Assembly (NCBI GenBank): GCA_025354795.1
Contig: JANXMF010000081.1
Location: 1-63,604 of the forward strand
DNA from: Pseudobdellovibrionaceae bacterium
Lineage (GTDB): Bacteria > Bdellovibrionota > Bdellovibrionia > Bdellovibrionales > UBA1609
Direction of reading: 5' to 3'
DNA: 63,604 bases
Positions within the stretch are counted from its first letter, which is position 1, and the number at the start of each line of letters is the position of its first letter. Shown in pieces: positions 16,901-24,761 of this stretch. Below the pieces are notes generated by a model. It was given only the letters and a program-made list of their open reading frames with translations. It was not told where the DNA came from and searched no databases. Both the position numbers and the translations under genes were made by a program.

Positions 16901-19333
16901 AGAGAGTGAAGTGATATCGGTATTCGCACCGCGAGCGGCGGATCCAAGGGCTTGCAAACTGGGTTGTCCCCAAACCGGAGTGCCTGCACCAGCGGAGACT
17001 AGAACCTGCCCTGATGTCCCGACGCCGACATTTACCAATTTAGTACCATCGCTTGATACCATACCACCTGCCGTCACGGCGAGGGCGTTGTTGTTCGTAC
17101 CGCCTTCAGAAATCGGCAGTGCGGTGGTTAAACCTGTGAGCGACAATATGTCGGTGTTGGTTCCACGACCGGCGCCACCAAGAGCGGCGAGAGCGGCAGG
17201 GGCCGCGATTTGACCGGTACCACCTTGAGCAATGGAAAGTGCAGTCGTCAAGCCCGCAAGTGAAGTGATATCGGTATTCGCACCGCGAGCCGCGGATCCA
17301 AGAGCTTGCAAAGTAGGTTGCCCCCAGACCGGAGTCCCAGCACCAGCGGAGAGTAGAACCTGTCCTGACGTCCCGACGCCGACATTTACTAATTTAGTAC
17401 CATCGGTTGAGACTACTCCGCCTGCCGTGACGGCGAGTGCGTTGTTGTTCGTACCACCATTGGCGATGGGCAAGGTGCCGCTGACAGAGGAGGATAACGA
17501 AGCCGTAGTCCAAGATGTCACGCCGAAACCATTCGTCATTAAGATTTGGTTGGCCGAACCCGCACTCGAGGGAAGTTGCATGGTCCAAGACGTCGGATTG
17601 TTCGGCGACGTGATCGCCACATTGCCCGAGCCGTTGACTAGACTTAAACCGTTAGCATTTGTGAGTTGCACGAAGCCAGCACCGGTCGGTGCAAGGATTA
17701 CGTTTCCGGTACCGGATTGAATTGTGGTCGAGGACGCGCCACCGGTGTTACCAAATATCGATGCACCCGTGCCTGTGCCTCCCATAGTCATTAGACCCGA
17801 ACCAGTGGTGAGAACTGAGACCGCGCCATTAGCGCCCGTAGGATTAATATTCACTGTGGTTGTAGCTGCGCCACCGACAGAGAGAGTGCCGGTTGGATTT
17901 AAGCCGGTAATATCAGAGTTCGCGCCGCTGGCCGCAAGACCGGCACCAGACAAGGAAACCCAGGTCGGGGCACCTGCGCCGTTAGCTTGCAGAACGCGTC
18001 CGGCGAGGCCGGCACCGGTATTTTGAAGGCTGGTGCCATCGGTCCAAATGACTCCGCCGTTGGTAACGGGGAGTGCGGCGTTGTTGGTACCACCATGAGC
18101 GATTCCGAGAGTACTGGTAATGTTAGTGGGGTCTGATAAATCCACCAACTGCCAAGTGGTAGTTCCACTGCCGTTAGTTTGCATGAATTTTCCGGCTGTG
18201 CCGCCATTGGGAGGCAAAAGGAAATTGTAGGGGGCGGGGCCTGAGGGCGCATTCAGCGTGATGCTCGATCCACCATTGATTAAATTCAGACCGTTGGACA
18301 TAATCCGCACGAGGCCGACTCCGGCGGGAGATAGCAAAATGCCTCCGGTGCCGGACTGAATAGTATTCGAGCTCGCACCTCCGGCGTTACCAAAAAGGGT
18401 GTTTCCGCTCGAGCTCATGCTGCCGATGGAAACCACGCCGGTGCCGGTGCCTGGGGTCATTACGACGCCGCCGCTCGTGGTGCCAGCAGTAAAAGTCACA
18501 TCGCCACTTGCACCGGTAACGGTGCCAGTGATTCCCCCAGTTCCAGAGCGCAAGATGGCGCTAGCCGCACCGGAGTTATCACCGATCGTGGTCGAGTTTC
18601 CAGCTGAAGATTGATAAATTATAGACGTTGAGCCGGTGATCGAGCCAGTGGCTGAACCTGTACCACCATTGCCAACGCCGACTTGACCCGACAAGGAGGT
18701 GCTAGCAGGAAGCGGTGGAATCATGTTGAGCGCCACCAAACCACCCGCATCGGCCTGAACCAATTTGTTGGCGGCGCTGGCTTGAGTGTTGGCGTAAACA
18801 GTAGTTGCGTCGAGACCAGTGAAAGTTACGGAGCCGGCCTTAACACCTTTTGCGATCTCCGCGATCATAGCCGTGGGAACTGCGCCAATGACGATATCGT
18901 AACTGGGATTTGACCCATCAATGGCATCGCGAGCCACCACACGAACCATGATTTCGCCATTTCCACCGGCTAACAAAAGTGCCGCCCCGAGAGTAAAGCT
19001 TCCCGCGTTGGTATAGTTGCTGGCAAAGCCCGTACAGGCTCCGCAAGCTGTTAGATTCGCGCCCGCGCCGCTAAGGGCGGTGCTAAACACACCTAGTTTA
19101 ACGGGGGTGGCGACTTGAGTTCCCCACACCGCCACGTTGTTGACAAACACCCCATAAGCCATGTTGTAGCCAGAGGGGAATCCCGCCGCCGCACTATCCG
19201 TGACCGGCGTGTTATTGGCTTTGCGCAACAAACCCTGCACATTGAGTGTGTCTATCACCGGCGTGGCGTGTGCTATCCCACACAGACCCGAGAGGATCAC
19301 TGAAATGATGGTTAGGTGGTTGAGTGTTTTCAT
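13910..19333 (-). CDS. Giant modular repeat protein, phage-tail-fibre-like adhesin candidate
   Basis: 1807 aa; signal peptide MKTLNHLTIISVILSGLCGIAHA; repeated GGTG/GGTN fibre motifs; 55-aa tandem array; C-terminal 'GQIVTFLLNSAAAAFTITF...ATLTLMCTTLNGFLGWVEVSRG'. Confidence 0.85.
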   Translation of the reverse strand: MKTLNHLTIISVILSGLCGIAHATPVIDTLNVQGLLRKANNTPVTDSAAAGFPSGYNMAYGVFVNNVAVWGTQVATPVKLGVFSTALSGAGANLTACGACTGFASNYTNAGSFTLGAALLLAGGNGEIMVRVVARDAIDGSNPSYDIVIGAVPTAMIAEIAKGVKAGSVTFTGLDATTVYANTQASAANKLVQADAGGLVALNMIPPLPASTSLSGQVGVGNGGTGSATGSITGSTSIIYQSSAGNSTTIGDNSGAASAILRSGTGGITGTVTGASGDVTFTAGTTSGGVVMTPGTGTGVVSIGSMSSSGNTLFGNAGGASSNTIQSGTGGILLSPAGVGLVRIMSNGLNLINGGSSITLNAPSGPAPYNFLLPPNGGTAGKFMQTNGSGTTTWQLVDLSDPTNITSTLGIAHGGTNNAALPVTNGGVIWTDGTSLQNTGAGLAGRVLQANGAGAPTWVSLSGAGLAASGANSDITGLNPTGTLSVGGAATTTVNINPTGANGAVSVLTTGSGLMTMGGTGTGASIFGNTGGASSTTIQSGTGNVILAPTGAGFVQLTNANGLSLVNGSGNVAITSPNNPTSWTMQLPSSAGSANQILMTNGFGVTSWTTASLSSSVSGTLPIANGGTNNNALAVTAGGVVSTDGTKLVNVGVGTSGQVLLSAGAGTPVWGQPTLQALGSAARGANTDITSLAGLTTALSIAQGGTGQIAAPAALAALGGAGRGTNTDILSLTGLTTALPISEGGTNNNALAVTAGGMVSSDGTKLVNVGVGTSGQVLVSAGAGTPVWGQPSLQALGSAARGANTDITSLSGLTTALSIAQGGTGQIAAPAALAALGGAGRGTNTDILVITGLTTALAANQGGTGSLTLASAAAGGIVYSDGTMLRNSGAGTAGQLLTSGAGGAPTWGTPSLGALGAAAKGSNTDISSLGFPGNMSVTPTGSLTLNPTGALTITGASAVINPTGTLTLNPSGALTLAGASTAFNNPLILNGSTSGALTISGGSAITTYGITFPSAQGTGFLKNNGSGTLSWTAAATSGANGDITSLTAVTSITSNVAMTSATGVPLTITPGGANDSADLNAGTGTTTSVLSIGGGTAATTGNTVGITGSSAATTGVALAVAAGAANAGALSVNGGGTATTADVAKFVSGASQTSGNTVNIIGGAAQTGNALKVLGGNGASATAVSITPGTDVAAVGLLVSGGTTATTGNTASITGSSAHTSGVALAVTGGAGTTAGALSIMGGSSATTVDVARIMSGSAQTTGNTLNVFGGAAQTTGVALAVTAGAGTTAGALSVMGGNSETTVDTASFRSGTAQTTGNTVRIIGGSAQTTGVALAVTAGAGATSGALSVVGGSNTTVDVARFTGSASQTTGNIVNIIGGSAQTTGVALAVTAGAGTTAGALSVMGGNSETTVDTASFRSGTAQTTGNTINIIGGSAQTTGVALAVTGGAGTTAGALSVMGGNSETTVDTASFRSGTAQTTGNTVNIIGGSAQTTGVALAITGGAGASSGALSVVGGSNTTVDVARFTSSASQTTGNTVNIIGGSGQTSGVALAVTGGALATAGAMSVSGGGTATTANTATIVGSSAATTGMALAVRAGAITTGGGLSVSGGATQTTGKTFMVTGSSGVATVPTATFVGSSGAGNTSINILSQAGIASSATSPDLIQFQSSGAIVLSGVNTNGGYYTTTPAATAVGAAITFAATGQNVQSLSVGSNSGAIATITGCSTGVVKPGQIVTFLLNSAAAAFTITFVDTTTAGMGADKILLNGTATNYVTTLGKPATLTLMCTTLNGFLGWVEVSRGLNTD
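14480..16070 (-). repeat. Tandem array of about 165-bp (55-aa) units, with some 162-bp units, about nine copies
   Basis: Marker TGTCGACGGTGGTCTCCGAGTTTCC recurs at about 14926, 15091 and 15418 (spacings 165 and 327); 'TTGVALAVTxGAGTTAGALSVMGG' recurs in the protein. Confidence 0.9.
16801..17485 (-). repeat. Tandem duplication of a 354-bp (118-aa) fibre module
   Basis: Near-identical copies begin at about 16801 and 17155; protein 'ALAVTAGGxVSxDGTKLVNVGVGTSGQVLxSAGAGTPVWGQPxLQALGSAARGANTDITSLxGLTTALSIAQGGTGQIAAPAALAALGGAGRGTNTDIL'. Confidence 0.92.
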
Positions 19334-20281
19334 CTAGTGAGACCTCACTTCATTCGTTATGGAATTAAATCCGGTCAATAGGTCAAAGCTGGGGTTTGGT
19401 GACGTAGCCGTATTGCTGATGGTGGCCGCTGGATAGATATCCACCGCCGACTCTAGGGTTAGAGGACTCCCGCCACCGCTAGAGTCTGTAAAGTGTCCGC
19501 CCGAAATAACACCCGGGCCGATGAGATCCATAGCAGGAGTAAACTGAATAATTTTAGTGATGCCAGAGGAGATGTTGCCGGCCAAATCCACCGCGCGGAA
19601 AGTGTTGGACACTTGACCGCCTGGAATCAAGGTTACAGTGTAAGTCCAGGCGCCAGCCGAGCAGGCAATGGGCACGAGGGCATTGGGTCCATTGATATGG
19701 TCCACGTCAACCGCGCAAGTGCCGGTGATATCCAGGGTCGCATTCGAACCGGTGTAGGTATAGGTCGCTGCGCCCGCCGACGGCGTCGAAATCACCGGAG
19801 TCAGAGGGGCCACGTTGTCAATGTGCACGTTGAAAGTCTTGTCTGAGCCGGTGATGATCGCGCCGGTCACATCGTAAGCGGTGGCGGTCAAAGTTTTGTC
19901 GGCATCTAAAGGGCCGGTGAAAGATTTACTCCAAGTGAAGTTGCCGTCCTCGGGGCAAGTCGCAATCTCGGCAAAGAGTGTACCGCCTTCACTGAATTGA
20001 ACGGTGTCCACGCCGCGGGTGCAGACACCTGAGACTGTGACGTCGAGACCTAAAATATAGGTACGGTTGCTTGCGATAATAGGGGTCCAGCTGGGGCCAG
20101 CCGCGGTGGGATAGACTAAACTAATCGTTACGGTTCCGCCCGCAACGCTGGTACCGCCGCCGGCCGAAATTCCACCGCCGCCAGTACAAGACAAAGTCAC
20201 AAGACTCGCAAATAGCGACATCAGTGTGGCTCGCACCTGGTGATTCCGCACAAAAGTTTTATAGCCTTTCAATCTCATCAT
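19334..20281 (-). CDS. Lipoprotein with Ig-like domains
   Basis: Lipobox LVTLSC followed by Gly-rich linker; repeated 'NVHIDNVAPLTPVIS...LDITGTC...WTYTVTL' Ig-like pattern; immediately upstream of the fibre gene. Confidence 0.7.
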   Translation of the reverse strand: MMRLKGYKTFVRNHQVRATLMSLFASLVTLSCTGGGGISAGGGTSVAGGTVTISLVYPTAAGPSWTPIIASNRTYILGLDVTVSGVCTRGVDTVQFSEGGTLFAEIATCPEDGNFTWSKSFTGPLDADKTLTATAYDVTGAIITGSDKTFNVHIDNVAPLTPVISTPSAGAATYTYTGSNATLDITGTCAVDVDHINGPNALVPIACSAGAWTYTVTLIPGGQVSNTFRAVDLAGNISSGITKIIQFTPAMDLIGPGVISGGHFTDSSGGGSPLTLESAVDIYPAATISNTATSPNPSFDLLTGFNSITNEVRSH

Positions 20282-20291
20282 ATTTTCCTAA

Positions 20292-21602
20292 TCAATCGCC
20301 GTAGTGGCCGCAGTCGCGTTTAATGAAAACTGAGGAGCCAGTGCCATTTAAAACTTCGACCCAACGACTACCGTGGTCTTTGGCCAAAAGCCGTTTGCCA
20401 GAGCCAAAAAAGCCCGCGGCTTCTTTCGCACCGGGTTTGCCAAAAGCATTGCAATTTTTGTCGGTGATCCAAATACGTCCGCCGTCCACCAAATGCGATG
20501 CTTCTTCGGCAGCCGCGAGACCGCGCGCTTGATGGCGCACTTTTTCAGCCCTAAACGATTTTTGGTCGGAGCCCTCGACCGTGCTGGTGAGAGCGCTGCG
20601 TGCGGTCTCCAGTGCCAACGAAGACTTCAACACCAGTCCGTCGGTATTGGTGCTTTGTTCGATGCTTTGATCGCGGCTTTCTTTTAAGCGCGAAGCATAG
20701 TCTTTAATTTTCAAGACTTCCGATTCGAGACGGATATTTTCAGCCTCATTGCCGATGCGTTTTTTATTGGCGGCCAAAATATCGGATTCATAACGGGCAA
20801 CGTCACCTTGTACTTTGCGGCTGGTGTCGTTGCGGCCTTGCTCGGCTTTGGCTAGATCCTGTTTCGATTGCGTCAGTTCCTTTTGCGCTTGCTCAAAACG
20901 TTTCTTGGTTTCCGCGAGTTGCGCCAAGGCATCGTCACGTTGGCGCATGTGCTCGGCCGCGGCCATTTTGGTTTGCACCCACTCGGCGCGCACCTTCATT
21001 TCATCCGCGTCAAGAGCCGCGCGTTTGGCTTCGGCTTCTTGCACCCGCGTTTCACCGCGGGCAATTTCGTTGCGGAAGCGCTCGATGTCCATGGCCATGG
21101 TGTAAACTTCTCGCTCGGCCTTTTGGCGAGTGGCCGCTAGGGCGGCGAGTTCTTCGGTCAATGCTTTTTGTTTAGCCGCGAGTTCGGTGCGTTGGGTCTC
21201 CAAATAATAAAGAGTGGCTTTGCTGGATTCCTGGAGCTGTTGATGTTCGGCCTGATACGAGGAAAGGTCGCCATTGACATGTTGTAAGTCCACAGCCAAG
21301 AGATCGAGTTCGCTTTGCGCTTTCTCCTGGCGCATTTTCAAGCCTTCGATTTGAAAACGGTGATTGGCCACTTGGGTTTCGACATCGCGGCGTTGTTTTT
21401 CGTAGAGATCGCGATCTTGAACCGCCTTTTGCTCCATGTCTTCGGCTTTCTTCTGCTCAATTTGCTGCTGATTGTAGATTTGGACCAATGAAGCTTCAGG
21501 GTAGTATTTGGCTTTGATGGCGTCGTTCTGAGCAAACGCTGCTGAGCCACTGCCCAACACCATTGCGCCAATCAAGGCTTTCAGATTTCGCAGGTGGTTC
21601 AT
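20292..21602 (-). CDS. Periplasmic coiled-coil protein with C-terminal SH3-like domain
   Basis: Signal peptide MNHLRNLKALIGAMVLGSGSAAFA; about 300-residue coiled coil; C-terminal 'LLAKDHGSRWVEVLNGTGSSVFIKRDCGHYGD'. Confidence 0.65.
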   Translation of the reverse strand: MNHLRNLKALIGAMVLGSGSAAFAQNDAIKAKYYPEASLVQIYNQQQIEQKKAEDMEQKAVQDRDLYEKQRRDVETQVANHRFQIEGLKMRQEKAQSELDLLAVDLQHVNGDLSSYQAEHQQLQESSKATLYYLETQRTELAAKQKALTEELAALAATRQKAEREVYTMAMDIERFRNEIARGETRVQEAEAKRAALDADEMKVRAEWVQTKMAAAEHMRQRDDALAQLAETKKRFEQAQKELTQSKQDLAKAEQGRNDTSRKVQGDVARYESDILAANKKRIGNEAENIRLESEVLKIKDYASRLKESRDQSIEQSTNTDGLVLKSSLALETARSALTSTVEGSDQKSFRAEKVRHQARGLAAAEEASHLVDGGRIWITDKNCNAFGKPGAKEAAGFFGSGKRLLAKDHGSRWVEVLNGTGSSVFIKRDCGHYGD

Positions 21603-21868
21603 GTCTTGTTTCCCTTTCGCCCACAGAGTTCTCATGTCTCCCTTTCGGCCATACATATTGGCGGCTTGAGTCTAGGGTGTAGGAATGAGTCAAGGTTTCG
21701 AACAGTTGACGCTGGTCGTGTAAAACTGGAGCGTGCGGCGAACGCATTTATTTGAACTGACGACTGGCGACCGCCTAATTCACCGATACATATTAAGAAC
21801 TCTTAATTGAATGGATTCCGGGATAGAGCTATGGTCTACCACTAGGACTTTCGCCGTGGAGACCACTT

Positions 21869-22834
21869 ATGAAACATAATGCTTTATCCAAGCCTCTGGT
21901 ATTTTTGCCGAATCTCATTTTGATCATGGGTCTCGGCGCGTGTCGTTCGAATCCAAATAAAGCCGAAGCGATACAGACCCAACTCGACCAACCGGCAGCA
22001 GTGAGTAGCGGTCAAAATGTTGGTTTGAAATCCGGCGAAATGGTGGTCCTGAGCAAAGTGCAAATTTCCGAGCGCTTGCGCGATCTGCAGAATGCGGTTT
22101 ATTCGCTCGAAGATCGCGTTTATGGCACGCGCAAACTCGGGAGCCTGGGTTTGTACGGTGATCTTAAAAGTTGCATGCGGCGCAATGCCTCCCATCAATA
22201 CGGTGGGAGCGGAACTTTGGTTTGGACCGAACCGCTCGACCGGGTCACTGATAAGGAAGACGATCTGAAATTGGGTCTCGACGAGAAAAAGGACCTGGTC
22301 GGGGTTTCTGAAGAGTACCTAAAGGATCGGCTACAGCGTTTTCAGGGCTACAAAATGATATTGCAAAAGCGCAGCGATGAGTTTGAGGAAAAGATCGAGC
22401 AATGCAAAGCGGACCTCGCAACCAAGACCCAGGATACCTCGCAGTCCAGTAAAGTGATGGTCAGTGAGGCACCCAAGGTTACCCAAGACAAAGCCGCCAT
22501 TAATACTTATATGTGTAGCTACGTGCGGCCCGGGGCGAGTCTGAGGACACTGATGATGAACGCCTTCGCTCACGGTTGGCTGTCGCTCTCCGATTTTAGT
22601 TTAGATCAGAATCTTTTGGGCGGCTCGGCTAAAGATGTGAAAGGCGAAACCAAAACTAATGCATTTTTATTTAGTGGTTGGAAATTGGCCTTCGATTCCG
22701 CGCCGATCACCGTGGGCCAGCTACTCGACGAAGGCAAGGATGCAAAATTGGTCGCCTGGGTTTATGATCACAAGGCCGAGGTGTCTCGGGCCGCAGCGTG
22801 CCTGCCTCAGCCCGAAGGCGTTTGGAATCATTGA
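21869..22834 (+). CDS. Hypothetical lipoprotein
   Basis: Signal peptide with lipobox LGAC; 321 aa. Confidence 0.6.
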   Translation: MKHNALSKPLVFLPNLILIMGLGACRSNPNKAEAIQTQLDQPAAVSSGQNVGLKSGEMVVLSKVQISERLRDLQNAVYSLEDRVYGTRKLGSLGLYGDLKSCMRRNASHQYGGSGTLVWTEPLDRVTDKEDDLKLGLDEKKDLVGVSEEYLKDRLQRFQGYKMILQKRSDEFEEKIEQCKADLATKTQDTSQSSKVMVSEAPKVTQDKAAINTYMCSYVRPGASLRTLMMNAFAHGWLSLSDFSLDQNLLGGSAKDVKGETKTNAFLFSGWKLAFDSAPITVGQLLDEGKDAKLVAWVYDHKAEVSRAAACLPQPEGVWNH

Positions 22835-24078
22835 GGCGGGTCGGACCGCAAATCCGTTAGCGTTTTCTCCAGACCTTCCACTCGCAATATTTTTGCCTCG
22901 CCGGAATCCAGGAGCTTGCATTGGACCTCGCCCCGCGCCCATTCATCGGGTCCTACCACCACTGCCGCCCAACTGTTTTGCCCGGCCGCGCGTTTCATAC
23001 GTTTCGACAGATTGCCAGAAAACCCAATTTCACAGGTTAAACCCGCGGCCCGCAAACGATAACAGAGTGCAAACGCTTCGGCTTCCATTGAACCATGCAC
23101 GGGAATGACTGCCACCGGCCTGGTTTTCACCCCCTCCAACGGCGAAAGTAGAGCCAGGCGTTCCACTCCCGCTGCCCACCCAATGCCTGGAGTCGCAGGT
23201 CCACCCATGGTCTCGATCAACTGGTCGTAGCGCCCGCCCGAAAGCAAAGCATCTTGCGCGCCCAGAGCGCTCGATTTGAATTCAAACACGCAGTGCGTGT
23301 AATAATCGAGGCCGCGCACCAAAAATGGATTGAGATGAAATTTCAAACCCAGTGCTTGCAAAGAATTGGTCACGGTCGATAAGAATTCGCGACTGGTGTC
23401 GTTGTAATAGTCGGAAATTAGCGGCGCATTTTTAAGCAGCGCGCGATCGCCCTCGTCCTTGCTATCGAGAATACGCAGCGGGTTCAGGCCGAGGCGCCTT
23501 TGACTGTCGGCAGAGAGCTGAGTGTGGTGCCGGGTCAGATACTTGACCAGACTTTCGCAGTAGCGCGCGCGACTCTCAGGATCGCCAATGGAATTGATTT
23601 CCAGTTGTGCTTCAATTTTCAAGCCGCGCAAAATTTCAAACGCGAGAGTCAGGCACTCGACGTCGGCATAGGGCGACGCTACGCCAATGAGTTCCGCGCC
23701 AAGCTGATGAAACTGCCGCTGACGGCCCTTCTGTGGTCGCTCGTAGCGAAACATCGGGCCCGCGTAATAAAGTTTCAGTGGAGTTTTCTGGCTTAAACCC
23801 TCGGAAATAAACGCGCGCGCGATGCCTGCGGTGCCTTCGGGACGCAAGGTCAGCTCTTCACCATTGCGGTCTTTGAAGGTGTACATTTCCTTGTTGACGA
23901 TGTCGGAGGCTTCGCCCAGCGTACGCTTGAACACTTCGGAAAATTCGAATATGGGTGTCGACATTTCATGAAAGCCGAAGCGTGCAGAAATCGATCTCGC
24001 GCACTCGACGATCATGTTATGCTTGGCTTGGGCTTCGGGCAAAAGGTCTTGGGTGCCTCGGACACTTTGTAATGACAT
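22828..24078 (-). CDS. hisS: Histidyl-tRNA synthetase
   Basis: Class II aaRS motifs 'VRGTQDLLP', 'LRPEGTAGIARA', 'YYAGPMFRYERPQKGRQRQFHQLGAE', 'LSGGRYDQLIE'. Confidence 0.95.
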   Translation of the reverse strand: MSLQSVRGTQDLLPEAQAKHNMIVECARSISARFGFHEMSTPIFEFSEVFKRTLGEASDIVNKEMYTFKDRNGEELTLRPEGTAGIARAFISEGLSQKTPLKLYYAGPMFRYERPQKGRQRQFHQLGAELIGVASPYADVECLTLAFEILRGLKIEAQLEINSIGDPESRARYCESLVKYLTRHHTQLSADSQRRLGLNPLRILDSKDEGDRALLKNAPLISDYYNDTSREFLSTVTNSLQALGLKFHLNPFLVRGLDYYTHCVFEFKSSALGAQDALLSGGRYDQLIETMGGPATPGIGWAAGVERLALLSPLEGVKTRPVAVIPVHGSMEAEAFALCYRLRAAGLTCEIGFSGNLSKRMKRAAGQNSWAAVVVGPDEWARGEVQCKLLDSGEAKILRVEGLEKTLTDLRSDPPQ

Positions 24079-24107
24079 CCGAGTACTTTAAAAGAGCGGG
24101 TTAAAAA

Positions 24108-24761
24108 ATGAAACCAAAGATTTACGATCTGACCCCTAAAATCTCGCCATCACTAGGGGTTTTTCCCGGTGATCAGGGTTTTGAGCGGCAGGTGGCGCTT
24201 AGTTTCAAGAGTGGAAATCATCTCGAGCTCTCGAGCATAAAAACCACGCTTCATCTCGGGGCCCACGCCGACGCCCCAAGTCACTATGCGGCGGGAGGCG
24301 TGAGCATCGCCGAGCGCGAGGTTTTGCGCTACTTCGGCCTGTGCCAAGTGATGCGGGTTTCGGGACTTGGACCTAAGCAGCGAGTGACCCCGCAGCACCT
24401 GCAAACGTCGGTGCAGGCGCCACGGGTTTTGATCGATACCCAATCCTTCGCCAATCCGGAGCAATGGGACGCCGACTTTTGCGCGTTTTCGCCCGAGCTT
24501 TTAAACTGGCTTGCGGACAGAGGTGTTCGCCTCGTCGGCATTGATACGCCGTCCGTCGATCCCGAGGATTCTAAGTTGCTCGAGGCCCATCAGGTTCTCT
24601 GGGCAAGGGATTTTGCGGTGCTTGAGGGGCTATTGTTAAAAGATGTTCCAGAGGGACTTTACACTTTATCGGCGCTGCCTCTGCCGATCGTGGACGGCGA
24701 GGCTTCACCGGTGCGTGCGGTATTGTTTCCGCGCCTTCAAGAGGTGGTGGACTGGGAGTAA
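24108..24761 (+). CDS. kynB: Kynurenine formamidase (cyclase family)
   Basis: 'LHLGAHADAPSHY' metal-binding motif; 'LVGIDTPSVDP' and 'LKDVPEGLYTLSALPLPIVDGEASPVRAVLFP' typical of KynB; adjacent to kynA. Confidence 0.85.
   Translation: MKPKIYDLTPKISPSLGVFPGDQGFERQVALSFKSGNHLELSSIKTTLHLGAHADAPSHYAAGGVSIAEREVLRYFGLCQVMRVSGLGPKQRVTPQHLQTSVQAPRVLIDTQSFANPEQWDADFCAFSPELLNWLADRGVRLVGIDTPSVDPEDSKLLEAHQVLWARDFAVLEGLLLKDVPEGLYTLSALPLPIVDGEASPVRAVLFPRLQEVVDWE

Noticed and set aside
14388-18026. Series of plus-strand ORFs opposite the giant repeat gene (e.g. 14388-14696, 15375-16313, 16371-16700, 16890-17213, 17232-17720)
   Set aside because: Antisense shadows of the repetitive Thr/Ala/Gly codons; Val/Pro/Ala-rich repeats, no signals, and the minus-strand reading has a signal peptide and known motifs
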